A program made the translations under genes and the position numbers. From Eulemur rufifrons (Eukaryota > Chordata > Mammalia > Primates > Lemuridae): a stretch of DNA of 64,000 bases. A model generated the notes under the pieces. It was not told the origin of the DNA. It saw only the letters and a program-made list of their open reading frames with translations, and did no database searches. The stretch spans positions 14,684,193 to 14,748,192 of the forward strand of contig NC_091012.1 in NCBI RefSeq assembly GCF_041146395.1, written 5' to 3'. This document shows, piece by piece, positions 15,230 to 28,265 of this stretch. Each line of letters opens with the position of its first letter. Position 1 is the first letter of the stretch.

Positions 15230-15790
15230 TTATTGGAAGTTATTCTGGCAGCTGAATAACAGGTGGAGCAGTCCCCTCACATACTGGGAAGCAACGAACT
15301 CTTTCTCGTCATTGCACAGTTCTCTATAAGCAGCAGCAAATGATTCTGGGATGCAGCGTGGGGCGGTATTTGGCCTCTTCCTCCCCCCATCACTGATGCC
15401 GCAGGAAGTAGAGCTGCTCAAGGGCATCCTGTTGGCAATCTTCTCCTTCCCCAGGATGTGGGTACTCAGAAGTGGGCTGACTCTGCGCTTCACTTTCTGT
15501 TTCTTTTCACAGCCTGTAATTGTTTTGGTGCCAGGCTTGAAGTTCTCCAGCACTTCAGCTGTGTGGAATCCCGCTGTGGTACGCTCCTTGCATTCAGCTA
15601 AGAGTTGCATGCTTGGCAAGCACTGGCCAGGTGCATCGCTTGAGGGCAGTATTTCCTATATCGCATCACTTCTCTTACGTTCCAGCATATAATCAGAATT
15701 TTCTACTAAAGCAAGCAAGAGGCTCTTTTCCAATTCGGAGAGGTATTTGGCAGGTTTTATAATTTTGTCCTTTTGTATTTTTCACTATAT
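15230..15790 (-). pseudogene. Unidentified retrocopy-like pseudogene
   Basis: A minus-strand reading with coding-like composition, in contrast to the AT-rich neighbours. It includes an open stretch of 129 codons (15619-15230) with phrases such as AEVLENFKPGTKTITG and RCIPESFAAAYRELCNDEKE. Further upstream, read backwards, is [20 protein letters not shown], then an in-frame stop. The open stretch ends in a TAA that overlaps an AATAAA-like signal near 15240. It is bracketed by two pieces of the same old L1, which suggests insertion. I do not recognise the parent gene. A frameshift near 15370 is possible. Function is unknown and most likely absent. Confidence 0.45.
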
Positions 15791-15894
15791 TCCGTCTGGA
15801 CACTAGCTATGTGAGTCCCACAGAGGTCCAAAGAGGCAGCAGCAACATCTGGCCACCAGAGCAAAGGTCACAGGGGGTCCGCTAGGGAGCCCTA

Positions 15895-16065
15895 GCTAAC
15901 AATTGATTGTGAACAAGGGTGTAGATGCATTTCAGTGGGAGAGGGGAAGAGTTGTCAACAAATAGTGCTAGAAAAACTGGATATCAACCATGCAGAAAGA
16001 ATGAAGCTGGACTCCTAGCACAAACCTGTACAAAATTGACTCAAAATGAATCATTTACGCTCATA
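15895..16065 (+). mobile_element. Old LINE-1, third segment
   Basis: Resembles the ORF2 stretch that normally follows the piece ending at 14640: 'aattgattgtgaacaagggtg', 'caaatagtgctagaaaaactggatatc', 'gaatgaagctggactcct'. It supports one ancestral L1 split by insertions. Confidence 0.7.
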
Positions 16066-19000
16066 CAAAGGTAAATGTATTTCTGTGTGTTCAACCCCAC
16101 TTGTGTTTTAATTGGGTCCCCTATCACCTGTACTCTGACAAACATTTTTCTGTCTGAAATGATCCTTGGACGTATTCCTGTCACTGGATGTTCAAGGCTT
16201 TGTTCCCAGAGGCTTTGCAGGTGGTGGCAGGGACATGCCACATTTTATATAAAGTACAACATAATTGACCTTTTAAAGACAACATAAGAATGGTACATTT
16301 TTCATCTGAAGACATTCTTAAAAATGGCTACGTAGAAAATTTGTTTAAACCATTAATCAGACCTTGATTTGGAGAAACTGTGAAGAGAAACTTTGTTTTC
16401 TTCCCCAGGTTAAGAACATACATTACTCACCAGAAAATACTTTGTGGTTAGAGTCTCAATGCAATGTCACAGACTTGTTTTATTCAGTGAAACAATTAAA
16501 GAATTTCATTAAGGAAGTAGGTCAAACTAGTAAGGAAATAGTTAATTCTTTGAAGCAAATAGCAAGTAGGCAGAATTCTTATCATATTTTTATAGTTGTA
16601 TAAAAATAAAGCATGGCTGACGATTGTTTTATGCTGCCTCTACAGATTAACAATTCTTATTTTTTAAAGAAAACTTTACTTAACATCAACCTGAAAAACA
16701 CACAGAACTTTGTACGTAGAAGTTCCAGAAAGACAAGAACACCAATATTAATGCAAAAAAAAATGAAAAACAGTTTGTAGGTAGATACAGATATAATAAA
16801 TAAAAATATTTTTATATTTTATAAAAATTTATTGAAATGTAATGAATCAATTTCACTTTTTAGTTTTGATCACTATCCTTTTGTCTTTTCTAATCATTTT
16901 AATATTTTTATACTAAAAGTGTATTATGTGGGTGTGTGGGCATCAAAGTGTGTACAATTTATAAATATTTGAGAATAATAGTGTACAACTTTTTGATGCA
17001 CATTTTGAATGTGCGTATGTAATGAAGTGTACCTAAATATTTCTCAAAGGTTTATGGATATCATTAGTAATATTTTTAACGTGGCAAATCTAATTTAGAA
17101 AATTGTTACAATCTTTAATCTCACAACTAAAATAATCCTTTTTAATTTTTGTAAAGAATATTGAATATTTTCTTATTTACAAATACCAATAACAACAACA
17201 GGAAAAATGTAAACCCTCTACTCTTACCAATTACAGAGGAAAACATTTTTAAAAATCTCTTTGAATATTTGTGGCATTCAGGAATATGCTATCCTCTCCT
17301 TATTGCTATATTTCTTTCAATTCTATTTAATCTTTGTTTTATTTGTAACTCCACCCTACTGCTTGTACTAGGAAATTTTCAATGAATATCTGTCATGCCT
17401 TACACCTAAGATGGTTTTAGTTCCATAAGTCTCTCTAAACTTATCAAGGTCAAAATTTAAAAAATTTTCAAAAGTCAGTATATTTTTATTAAAAAATATA
17501 CATGTCCATAAAGTAGTTATATTTTTATTTGTCACAATTATTGGAGGTCCTATGTAAGAATTGGATGGTAATTTGCAAACTGGTTTTTACACATGACTTC
17601 AGTGTGTTGCTTTGTAATCTAGAGTTTCCCTGTAAGAATGATACATGGCAAAGTCAAATAAATAAGAAAAGCCATTCAATGTTGTAACTTGCTCATATAA
17701 ACAAAAAATACATCAATTATGTTTAATTAATTCAAACTAGGTAGTGGACAATTTACTAAGTTCTGTTAGTGAAACAAAAAAGTTGTAGATAGTTCAGTAT
17801 AAAAAAAGAAAAAGTCTCCATAGCTCTATGCTACCATCCAGGTTTAAAGACATATCTGACCATTCCATGTAATATTTTTGATAGAGTGAAAAGGCTTGCA
17901 GGGTTTTAAAAATATTTGCTTTTCTTGTCACCCATTACTAACCAAAATTTTCACATTTATTTGTGTTCTTATATATTGTAGTATTTACCTCCTCACAGAA
18001 AACAAGCAATTAAAAATAGTAATAATTTCCTTCTTCCACTAAAACCTCACTGTCAGAACAGCTTTTAGATGGTTGTGTGTAATCAGTAAATATCTTTGAA
18101 AAATTAAGACTTTAGCCTTTACTTCTCACAAGGGATATGAGTTTTATTATTTCAAACCTACATTCAATGTATTGATTTATGGAGATTGGGAAACAACATA
18201 TCTTATTTTGGACCTAGTCATTTGTAAATAAGTAGGATAAGGAAGAATTTTAGTGGCCAGTCAGATAAATTAAAATGCATTTCTTTATTAACTGTCACAT
18301 GTGTAGACATGTACTTGGCAATAAAAGTTAAAAAAAATATATACAGTCAAAAATTCAAAGAATTTACACAAATGTGTGGGTGATAAACACATACAAAATT
18401 CCTGTAATTCCATGTAAAATTCAAATTTTAAACAAAATGTAGGTAGAAGAATAAATCCGAAATTATTAGGAAGGTTCAAAGCAAAAGCGGTATTTGAGTT
18501 GGATTTAACGACTAGATAGATGGTAAGGGAAGAGCATGATATTATGGGCAAAGAAGGAAAGTGGCGCAGTCAGAGACCGGTTTAGGTTCATCTTGAGAAT
18601 GAGGAGTGTACTCAGGTGAGGACTTCAGGTTTGTATAGAGAAGAATGAGAATTAGGGACAGAAAAATATATTGCATATAGATTTTGCAAGACAAAAAATA
18701 TTCTACTTTCATGAAATGTAACTTACAAACAACTTGGGTTGTCTACTCACACATACAGCCTTGTGGAACACATGCACTTTCAGAGATGATCTAGAAAGCC
18801 CATAAGAAAAGTGACTTTCCTGAGGGAGATGGTGGTTAATGTGAGAAGATGCTGAAGAGGAGAAAGGTTGGATAAGGTGGGGGATATAACCATTTATGTC
18901 CCTCACAGGATTTAACTGGTAAGAGCTCTTTCAAAAGCGGTATGATCAGTAGTGCCAAAAAATCTATTATATTAATATTATTATGATATATTGATGATAA

Positions 19001-19232
19001 CTTTAGGAAAAAGAAAATGTAACGAAAAGGATGGTCAGGAGTAGGAAAAACCATTTTATAGACAGAGGAATCTTAAACTTTATGCAGGTAAAAGCATGAA
19101 GTAAGAAACATTATGACAAGCAGAGCTTTAGGAAAACAAAACAAAACAAAAAAGCAGAATCGATCCATGCTGGAGGCTTTTAAGGATTTTGTAATAATCT
19201 GTTGGAAAAGGCAAATAAATAAGTAAATGGAG
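16066..19232. other. Long AT-rich non-coding stretch
   Basis: No recognisable gene. One candidate at 16364-16603 has a 79-codon open frame preceded by a pyrimidine-rich tract and AG (cttccccag near 16408), like a splice acceptor. It has no recognised homologue. The rest (16600-19200) is AT-rich with no repeat ends that I can define. Confidence 0.4.
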
Positions 19233-19565
<333 letters not shown>

Positions 19566-20511
19566 AATAAGTAAGTGGAGATGACATGGGCAGTGATGGA
19601 CAGGGCAAGGGTCATGAAATATTAGTATTGAGAAGGATTCCAGTGGAATCATGGGAGGCAAATGTGGAATTATGGAAAATGTTTTAAGCTATAAATAAGT
19701 CAGATTCAAGTGGAGCCCAAACTCTTAAACTTATACAGTTTTAAAATATAAAAGCTTATTTTTTAGACTGGTTCTTCATTAGTAAATCATTCATGTTTGT
19801 GGAGATACTTAACTATTATAATGGTACAAGTTATTTCCTGTATAACAAACATAGTAAATAGATGATAATGTGGATGACTAGCATTGGATATAATGATGCA
19901 GTGATGGTGACAACTTTGGTAGTCAGGGTACAGAAGAGAGGTTATGAAAACGCAGGGCTTTAAAGAATAGATAGTAAGAAGATAATTTCTTAGGGATAAG
20001 TGGAAGTGAAAAATATAGGAGTTTCATTTTGCATGTGAAATTTTCAGATTACTATGCTGTATGTAAAAGGTAAATCTACATGTGGGATCAGTGTCAAAAT
20101 TAGTAGTACTTTCAAATGTCAAAGCAATCATATAGGAAAATGAATACAATTTAAAATAATAGATAACAAGCATGGGAAAATGTCCCCAGTCATTTTATTA
20201 AAACCATACGAGATTCAACTACATTAACTCTTGGTTGCTTAGGAGCGTACACAAAATATTTACAAATGTTTCATAGTCAAATTCAGTATTCACTTCCCCT
20301 TATGATCACAAGGATAACTTCTCTACCTATATTACGTTTTGACCACTGACACTTAAATTACCTATAGTGAAGGCCAGTTTTAACTTTCCTCCAAACTTTT
20401 CCTGAGTCCTTATTTTCAAAGATAACAGATAACTATAAAATGATATTTTAAAATGACATGCAGAATATATGTGCATAGAGCACCCTTGACACAAGTGACT
20501 CCATCTTATTA

Positions 20512-21796
20512 AAGGTTGGTGCAAAAGTAATTGTGGTTTTAGCATTGTTGAAACTTGCTGTTTGATATAAGAATACATTCTTAAGTAAACGTGGATACGT
20601 TATACATCAGTTTAATGTGCATTTCTCACTTTATGTGTTTTTGCTAGTGACTTATTACTCGTTTATTTGATATTTATTTTATTTTTATTTATTTATTTTT
20701 TCATATTTATTTTACACTATGGAAATGATGTTAGACAGAAAGCAAATTCGAGTTCAATATGGGTCATAAAACAGCGGAGACAATTGGCAACATCAACAAC
20801 GCATTTGGCCCAGGAACTGGTAATGAACCTACAGTGCAGTGGTGGTTCAAGAAATTTTGCAAAGGAAATGAGAGACCTGAAGATAAAGAGCACAGTGTCT
20901 GGCCATCGGAAGTTGACAACAACCGATTGAGAGCAACCATCAAAGGTGATCCTCTTACAACTACAGAAGAAGTTGCCAAAGACCTCAACGTGGACCATTC
21001 TATGGTTGTTTTTGGCATTTGAAGCAAATTGGAAATGTGAAAAAGCTCAATAGCTGAGTGCCTCATGAGCTGACTGAAAATAAAAAAATTGTCATTGTGA
21101 AGTGTCGTCTTCTCTTGTTGTATGTAATAACAGCGAACCATTTCTCAATCAGATTGTGATGTGAGAGGAAAAGAGGATTTTATACAACAACTGGCTACAA
21201 ACAGCTCAGTGGTTGGATAAAGAAGCTCCAAAACCCTTCCCAAAGCCAAACTTGCACCAAAAAAAAGGTCATGGTCACTGTTTGGTGGTCTGCTGCCAGT
21301 CTGATCCACTGTAGCCTTCTGAATCCCAGTGAAACCATTACATCTGAGAAGTATTCTCAGCAAATTGATGAGAGGCACCAAAAATTGCAATGCCTGCAGC
21401 CAGCCCTGGTCAACAGAAAGGGCCCAATTCTTCTCCATGACAACACCTGACCACACATCGCACAACCAACACTTCAAAAGTTGAATGAATTGGGCTACAA
21501 AGTTTTGTCTCATCTGCCATATTCACCTAACTTCTTGCCAATCAATTACCACCTCCTCAAGCCTCTCAACAACTTTTTGCAGGGAAAATGCTTCCACAAC
21601 CAGCAGGATGCAGAAAATACTTTCCAAGAATTTGTGGAATCACAAAGCACGGGTTTTTACACTACAGGAAAAAAACAAACTTATTCCTCACTGGCAAAAA
21701 TGTGTTGATTATAATGGTTACTATTTTGGTTAATAAAGATGTGTTGTAATGATTTAAAATTCATGGTCCAAAACCGCAATTATTTTTGCACCAATC
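20512..21796 (+). mobile_element. Full-length Hsmar1-type mariner, inactive
   Basis: A 1285-bp DNA transposon flanked by TA at 20510-20511 and 21797-21798. Terminal inverted repeats of about 30 bp are clear: left 'ggttggtgcaaaagtaattg', right, read inverted, 'gattggtgcaaaaataattg'. The length is close to the 1.29 kb of Hsmar1 (from memory). Inside is a decayed transposase frame from ATG 20718: an early stop after about 16 codons, an open piece from 20759 (NINNAFGPGT, TVQWWFKKFCKGN), frameshifts near 21015, and a C-terminal piece near 21480-21733 (NELGYKVLSHLPYSPN). Of the three catalytic acidic residues of the mariner DD34D triad, the middle one (LLHDN) is kept. The first lies in a stretch with a stop and an altered residue, and the third (usually in PYSPD) reads N. 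It cannot encode an active enzyme. Confidence 0.92.
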
Positions 21797-21798
21797 TA

Positions 21799-22250
21799 AG
21801 AAAAAGACTCGATCTAGTATATCAAAGGGCATGATGTCAGCAGGGATCAGATGTTCAGAGACTATGCCCAACCAGATAAGGACGTAACCCTTTACTACTA
21901 GTCCTCACCAGAGGACTGAAGGACCATAAAAAGAGCAGGGCTTCACCAGCTAGGTGAGGCCATCTCTATAGATACCATCTGGCTTTCACTCGTGGTCAGC
22001 ACCTGGCATTTTCTGCCAAAGACATGCCTAAGTCAAGGACTGTGCCTTGAAAGATGTTGATGATCATGCAGATCAGCCAAAGGTACTCTTCCTGTCCATG
22101 TTGCTCTCCCTGGACTGGTTCATTAACTCCTTTTCATGTCCTCTTTCTTTTGATGTTAAATGTTACTTTGTTGGATATGAAAATTTTAATCTATAACATT
22201 TATATATTGATTAAGTATACTACTATGTATGGTTTGCAATATTGACAGAC
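21799..22250 (+). repeat. Possible LTR-like sequence flanking the mariner
   Basis: 'gactccatctta' just left of the mariner and a 'ccataaaaagagcaggg' TATA-like segment at 21924 look like parts of an endogenous-retrovirus LTR that the mariner jumped into. I found no TG...CA ends or duplication, so this is tentative. Confidence 0.3.
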
Positions 22251-23014
22251 TTGTGAATTCGCTTGTATCTGTGTACCAATGGCTCTGACTACTGAGAGAG
22301 CCAGTGGTACTAAAGAGAATTTTCTGTTTGGAAACTCCATGTAGCTCATGGCTTTTATGATTAAAATAGCATAAGTAAAAGTCTGGACTTGTGGAAAGAC
22401 ACAAACATACATGGAGCTGGTTATGTCTGAACTTGTGCCACTCAAGACAATATGCTTTACCAATCTCATGCTTGGATGGTATGCCATTGTCAAGTGTTAT
22501 AAAGGTGTACAAACTATTAATCTCAATATCTGCACATATCCGAAGAAGAGAAATGTTAAGACATGACTGCTGCTGATAACAACAGACCACCTAAGGAAGG
22601 CAACTGTTAGATCTCTGCTACATATCAATATCCAGGCTGCATGTGTTTCCACCTCCTAATAAAATTTAACTGTTACTGAAATTTACTGCCTTACAGGGAT
22701 TTTACACATATCAAGGAATTCAATCTTCATTAAAACAATAAATATCATAGGCTGAATATGATAGAAGTCAGTGAATTACACTTCTGTAGGTCTTGCTCAG
22801 ATAACTAATTGAAATACTTTATTCTTAGCAATTTGATATATTATCAACTCAGGTGTGGTTATGAAAATCAAAAGACCAATAGTACAGCTATACAGAGAAA
22901 CCAATTGTGTAAGACAGAAATAAAAACTTTCAAGAAAATATATGAAGTGGATTTTATTTTATGTTTCCTACTTTTTATCTCTCTGCCTTCCCAGTCAACC
23001 AGAATTTCTAGTAA
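22251..23014. other. Non-coding stretch before the olfactory receptor relic
   Basis: Only short open frames on both strands. No family was recognised. Confidence 0.45.
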
Positions 23015-23890
23015 ATGGTCAATTACACCATGATTTCTCAGTTCCTCTTCGTGGGCTTTGCTAAAGGCTGGGAACTGAGGTTCTTGCACTCCATGCTATT
23101 CCTATGATGTACTTGGCAACCTGTTTGGGAATCTTTTCATCATCATTGTCACCCCGTCATCCAGAACCTTCACAGGCCCATGTATTCCTGAGAAATTTGT
23201 GCATCATGAATATGTGCTATATTTCTATCACTGCCTCCAATGCCTGTGTTAACTCTGTCACTGAAAACAGGGTCCTCTCAGTGGATGGGTGTACAACTCA
23301 AATCTTCTTGGACATTTGTTGTGTGTATGTAGATTCTTTTCCTCACCATCATGGCCCACAACCACTGTATGGCCATCTTTCAGTCCCTCCATTACCCAGT
23401 CCTCATATACCACCACTTTTGTGTCTGAATAACACTGGCTCCCATACTCAGTGGTCTCTTCCATGCAGGCATGCACACTGTCAACACCTTCCACTGGCCC
23501 TTCTGTGGATCATCAATTCTCCTGTTATGTACCCCCTCTGTTGAGGCTCTCTTGCTGTGACCCCTTCTGCAATGTGCTCTTACTTCTTGCCTCTGCCATA
23601 GGAGTTTGTGGTGGCTGCTCTATCTTAATGCCCATGTTATATATTTGCAAATTTTCTAATGTGCTCAAATTTCCAACCAGAAAGTGAAGAAAGGCCTTTT
23701 CTCACCCATGCCTTTTTTATATTCACAGTGTCTGTCTTACTCAGTTCTCTCATGTTTATGTACCTACAGGCCTAACTTCTGAAACAATTCAGGATATAAT
23801 TCTTTCTGTATTTTATACTGTATAGCTTCCATTCTTTAACCCTATAATAGTTGTGTGAGAAGAAGAATAGAAAGGCTGGCACCACATCTA
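23015..23890 (+). pseudogene. Olfactory receptor pseudogene (class II, OR14-like)
   Basis: A relic of an intronless odorant GPCR gene. From ATG 23015 it reads MVNYTMISQFLFVGFAKGWEL, a typical receptor N-terminus, and hits a TGA at codon 31 (23105-23107), where a small indel shifts the frame. Later signatures are spread over several frames: a 'PMY' loop with a stop instead of the usual FF, ICAIF-type TM3 text, a degraded form of the MAYDRYVAIC motif (MAHNHCMAIF near 23360), HTVNTFHWPFCGS before TM5, then HQFSCYVPPLLRLSC and a relic of the NPIIYSL motif near 23840. The HQFFCD-PSLLRLSC style suggests family 14, from memory. Multiple stops and frameshifts make it non-functional. It lies 950 bp upstream of the zinc-finger gene's first exon. 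Confidence 0.9.
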
Positions 23891-24499
23891 AATTTTTCTG
23901 TACTCACCTTTTTAGTACTCACCTTTTCTGGTATTATAAGGATTAAGTCACACAATGTAAAAGCTTCTTCCCAGTGTAGCATACCATTATTATGAGCACA
24001 TAGTACATGCTCAGTAGACATTGCATTATGCTGGTCTTGATTTTGGAAAATAATATCTGTGTCGTGATGAATGTTGGGTGTAAGGCACTCTGTATGCTGT
24101 GCTTGCTGTCTCTAGCTGTGTGCTACTAATAATGGATCTAGGTTGAGCAACATCAGCACTAAAAGGGGACTTGACAAAGAAGCCAATTAATGTAACCCTT
24201 CCACACAGCAGATAACATTTCTTAGAGTGAGGCCCACAATACCACATGATTTATATTCACATTGATGGTTCAGAGACAATTTTTAAGTAATTGCCTCTCA
24301 GCCCAGCCTTTCAATTAGGATTATCTGGCTAGCTTGAAAGAAACACCATCACCTGTCTATTGGGCTGGGTGGGAACATCCATGTGGTTTTAATTGTGCCC
24401 CAAATAATTCTAATTTGATACCAGGATCAAGCATTAGAACTCCCAGATACATTCATGAGATTGAGTTTAGACTTTGTTCCAGAGAGAAATCCCAGGGCC

Positions 24500-24844
24500 T
24501 GCTGTTTTGGATTTGGTAGGGGCAGATCAGTGTGGTCAAGTTTCCCACTGCTGTAGCAGAAAGTCCTGGCACGTGTGGCAGGGGGTGGTCACCAAGGAAA
24601 AGTCAGGAGAACCTCACATTTTAGTCTCCATGAGGAGACATCATACCTGACTGTTTCCTGTGACTAAGAACAAGTGAGTGTAGACCTTTCTGCATTTTGT
24701 GGTCCTCTGGCTTGTGGATGCTGTGTAAACAGGTTAACACATTGTGCTGATTCCTTTCAGGGCATAGTCTCAAGATGTAATTCTGATTGTTCTACACAAT
24801 CTCACCTGAAAAGAAATTTCAGAGTAGGAGAAGGAGAAGGAGAA
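24500..24844 (+). promoter_or_regulatory. Putative 5' UTR / promoter-proximal region of the zinc-finger gene
   Basis: The sequence just before the start codon ('ttgtggtcctctggcttgtggatgctgtg', 24699 on) resembles the first-exon UTR of primate KRAB zinc-finger genes of the ZNF91/ZNF43 sort, from memory. No CpG island or clear TATA box is visible. The transcription start is not defined by sequence alone, so the limits given are approximate. Confidence 0.35.
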
Positions 24845-24859
24845 ATGGCTGGTTTTCAG
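24845..24859 (+). CDS. KRAB zinc-finger gene, coding exon 1 (MAGFQ)
   Basis: Five codons, ATG GCT GGT TTT CAG, directly followed by a strong splice donor, GTACGTG at 24860. KRAB zinc-finger genes usually have a very short first coding exon that ends in phase 0 and splices to the KRAB-A exon, as here. The A/G-rich lead-in 'ggagaaggagaaATGG' gives an A at -3 and G at +4, a good Kozak context. The next exon, 1.45 kb downstream, opens with GAA CTG GTG ACA TTC in the matching phase. The exon is too short to be recognised alone; the call rests on phase, splice site and distance. Another 5' exon is possible. Confidence 0.75.
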
Positions 24860-25849
24860 GTACGTGTGTCCCAGGTTAGGGGCTGTGTGCACTATTCCTC
24901 CTGGAATGTCATGCAGAATTTCAAGTTTTAGAACTTGTAAACGTTTACTTCTTTACTTCTGATGTTCATGCCTAATGAGTTTTTTCCCACTACATTTTTT
25001 TTTCATTTCTTCTTATGATAGTCAAGGAGCACTGGAAAATCTTTCCTCCCTATATAACAAAACCTGCTCTACATTCTCTCCACCCAAGCTTCTTAATAAA
25101 ATAAACAAGTTTCATAATAAATGTGTGATATGTAATATTGAGAATGTTCCCATTGTGACAGGTCAACCTACAATAGGGTGGATATCTGAGATTCCTATTG
25201 GGGATGGGATACAGTCTTTGTATTTGAGTGAAGAAGGGGAACATGTACTCTCAAGGTTTGATCTGGATGTTTTCATCAGGTCTATGTGAAATAGTATTTG
25301 GAAAATGCAGAAAGAGGATAGCATTGATTGCCTAGGATAACAAGAAAATTATGGAAAAATAAAAAAAGAAGACATGCTCTATAATAATGCAAAAGTATTT
25401 ACATACATTATTAAAAATTACAAATCATGGGAAATATCTATAACTTGAACTTTGCATAAAACTGATGATTCTTCGTGGTTACATATTTTTGGGCACTACC
25501 ATCCCAGCAGTGATTTTTTTTATCCTCTGTGAAATGGTGCCTAATACCAATTTGTCCCACTACAGTTGATGTTAATTTCATTCACTTGGTTAAGGTGCTC
25601 TCTGACAGATTCATCCAAAGTAAATTGTTTTTTTTTTCTTTATGATTAAATGTCTTTTCAAAATTTACTGACTGATGTGCATGAATCATCACATTTACAC
25701 TTGAAGCTCCCCTTTCTTTTTATAGCTTGCTTTGAAAAATGAAGGCTCTTATATTTGTCTTCTGGTCAGATGAAGTGAGATAAATTGAAAGTCTACCACT
25801 TACTGGATGTTGACAAAATACTCTCCTTATGCCAGAAGCACTGGTTTCA

Positions 25850-25980
25850 CTGGTTATATTATGTGAAATGCAGAGACTCAGACCCCACCTGAGATCTCCT
25901 TAATGAGAATCTGTATTTTAACAAGATCTCCAGTTCATTACTGTACACGTGAAAATTGGGTGATACCTTCTAACTCACTG
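25850..25980 (+). mobile_element. MER5B/MER20-like hAT fragment
   Basis: Phrases such as 'gcagagactcagaccccacctgag', 'gagaatctgtattttaacaagatctcc' resemble the interior of old non-autonomous hAT elements. It lies in the first intron of the zinc-finger gene. No ends could be fixed. Confidence 0.45.
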
Positions 25981-26182
25981 TTTCTCTGTGTGAGAAATAT
26001 GCACAACTTATTTCATATGATGTAAATATAGCACAAATTTATATTGCAGTGTTGAGGCCCTTAATTTTATATTTAATACTTTATCATGCAAAACAGTATC
26101 ATATGCACAATAGTTTCATACATGTTATACAATCTTCATTCCTGAGAATTAGAGAATATGTTCAAGAATATCACTATGCTAA

Positions 26183-26518
<336 letters not shown>

Positions 26519-26935
26519 TAACATGAATGAATTTTATATCTCTGCTTTTAAGGAAAATTTGAAAGATTTTGGTGTAGAAAATAAAATCACTAGACGTCTC
26601 ATCTTATAATGAACCTTTTCCTTTCTTGAGCTGATCTGTGTACTTCACTCTCGATTAGTGGTTCCTCTAGAAATCAGGGTATATAATTGTTGCCTGCACC
26701 TTAGAACACAATTTCCACCACTTATTTTTTATTTGGTGCTAGTGGGAATTGGTGCTCTGGAGCCATAAATTTGAAATAATTTCTTATCGTTCTACAGGGT
26801 CTGTGAGAAAACCATATTTTGGAAAACAATTTTCTAGAATCTTCTATAATATTCTGTCTATAAGTATAGTACTTTAAAGATTAGTAATTGGAGAGTCTTC
26901 AGCACACATCATTAGTATTCTTTCTAATAAAACAG

Positions 26936-27031
26936 GTCTTGCTGTCTCAAAGCCAGAGCTGATCACATATCTGGAGCAAGGGATAGAGCCCTGGATTATG
27001 AATAAAGAGGAAACAACCGCTAAATATACAG
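26936..27031 (+). CDS. KRAB zinc-finger gene, KRAB-B exon
   Basis: A 96-nt exon, the standard B-box length, with acceptor aaaacag before 26936 and donor GTAGGTGAG at 27032. It completes a glycine codon with the previous exon and gives LAVSKPELITYLEQGIEPW, then IMNKEETTAKYT (about residues 49-79). The B-box supports repression by the A-box. The exon ends in phase 1, which matches the finger exon 9.85 kb away. B-box text of the form LAVSKP-LIT-LEQG-EPW is shared by the ZNF91/ZNF43-like group, from memory. Confidence 0.9.
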
Positions 27032-27377
27032 GTAGGTGAGATTCAGTAAAGCAGATAACAAATGTTAAAGAGCCAAAGCTCAAGGAGAAAGGCAGATATT
27101 AAAAAGTGGTTTGAAATGCTCCACTCTTTTGGAAATGTTTTTTGAGAAGCCTGTGTATGTTTCTCTTTCTCTTACACAAGGACATCTTCTGTCCCATGCT
27201 CTTAAACTCTCTAAGAACTGTACATCTGTAGTGATCTTCCTTAGAATTCAGTGAGAGCCAAACTTCTTGTCATGGCTTATAAGGGACTACATTATCTGTA
27301 AACACTTCTATTGTTTGGGGAGATATGGGATTATCTGTACATATTTTGAAGACCTCTACATTAAAGCATCTTTTGAC

Positions 27378-27665
27378 AGCATTTTGTTCTGCTGCCCCAT
27401 CTGGAGTACAGTGGTTGATTATAGCTCTCTGCAACCTGAAACTTCTGGGCTCCAGTGATCCTGCTACCTCAATTTTCCAAGTACCTAGGACTATGGGCAT
27501 GAGCCAACATGGCCAGCTGATTTGTTTCTATTATTATTATTATTTGTTGAAATGAAGTCTCTTTATGGTGCTGGGGCTGGTTTCAAGATCTTGACCTGAA
27601 CTGATCCTCCTTCCTTGGCTTCCAAAATTGTTGGGATTATAGTTGTGATCCACAATGCCCAGCTC
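27378..27665 (-). mobile_element. Old Alu, antisense
   Basis: Reads as a reversed, diverged Alu: 'tctggagtacagtggttgattatagctc', 'tgggctccagtgatcctgctacctcaa', a (TTA)n middle at 27530-27545, then 'gttgggattatag' and 'cacaatgcccagct'. It lies in the large last intron of the zinc-finger gene. Confidence 0.8.
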
Positions 27666-28071
27666 ATTTTTGAAGTTCCTTTTGTTGCCTCATTTTTGAA
27701 ATGTGTAAAAAGGAATAGTGGAGATATGGTGATTTGCTTCAGTAATGCTAGAAACACTAGGGACAGAGATTTCATATTTTCTGCATCATGATTTCCAATT
27801 CTAAGGTTTCAGAGGCAATCCTATAGAAATTCAGACTCATTAATTTTATACAAATGCATAGCCTCTTCCTAAACCTAAGAACATCTAACATTATTTCACT
27901 TTGAAATATCCTTTTTTCTTTTTTATGTATATTCTTTTTTCTAGTATAAAATAACAGTAAAATTTCAACTTTATTGTACCCAAATTCCCAAACTGTATTA
28001 TAGTTTATTTTCTCTACTCACCTCATAGAATCCTTAAATATACTGTCCCTTTGATTGCTTCAAATTGCTGA

Positions 28072-28265
28072 ATATATTTATACTCCCAATTGATACATTG
28101 TATGATGATACTTATATTCCATAATTTTCCCCTATTTAGTACTATCACGAAATTTTCATTCACATCTGCATATATTTATACTTCCAATTGATACATTGTA
28201 TTTTGATACTTATATTCCATAATTTTCCCCTATTTAGTACTATCACGAAATTGTCATTCACATAT
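28072..28265. repeat. 98-bp tandem duplication
   Basis: Two adjacent copies, 28072-28169 and 28170-28267, differing at only a few bases ('ttcatt' versus 'gtcatt', 'atgatgat' versus 'attttgat'). The shared core includes 'ccaattgatacattgta' and 'tagtactatcacgaaatt'. It sits in the last intron of the zinc-finger gene, just before a TG/CA-rich run at 28262-28300. Confidence 0.92.
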
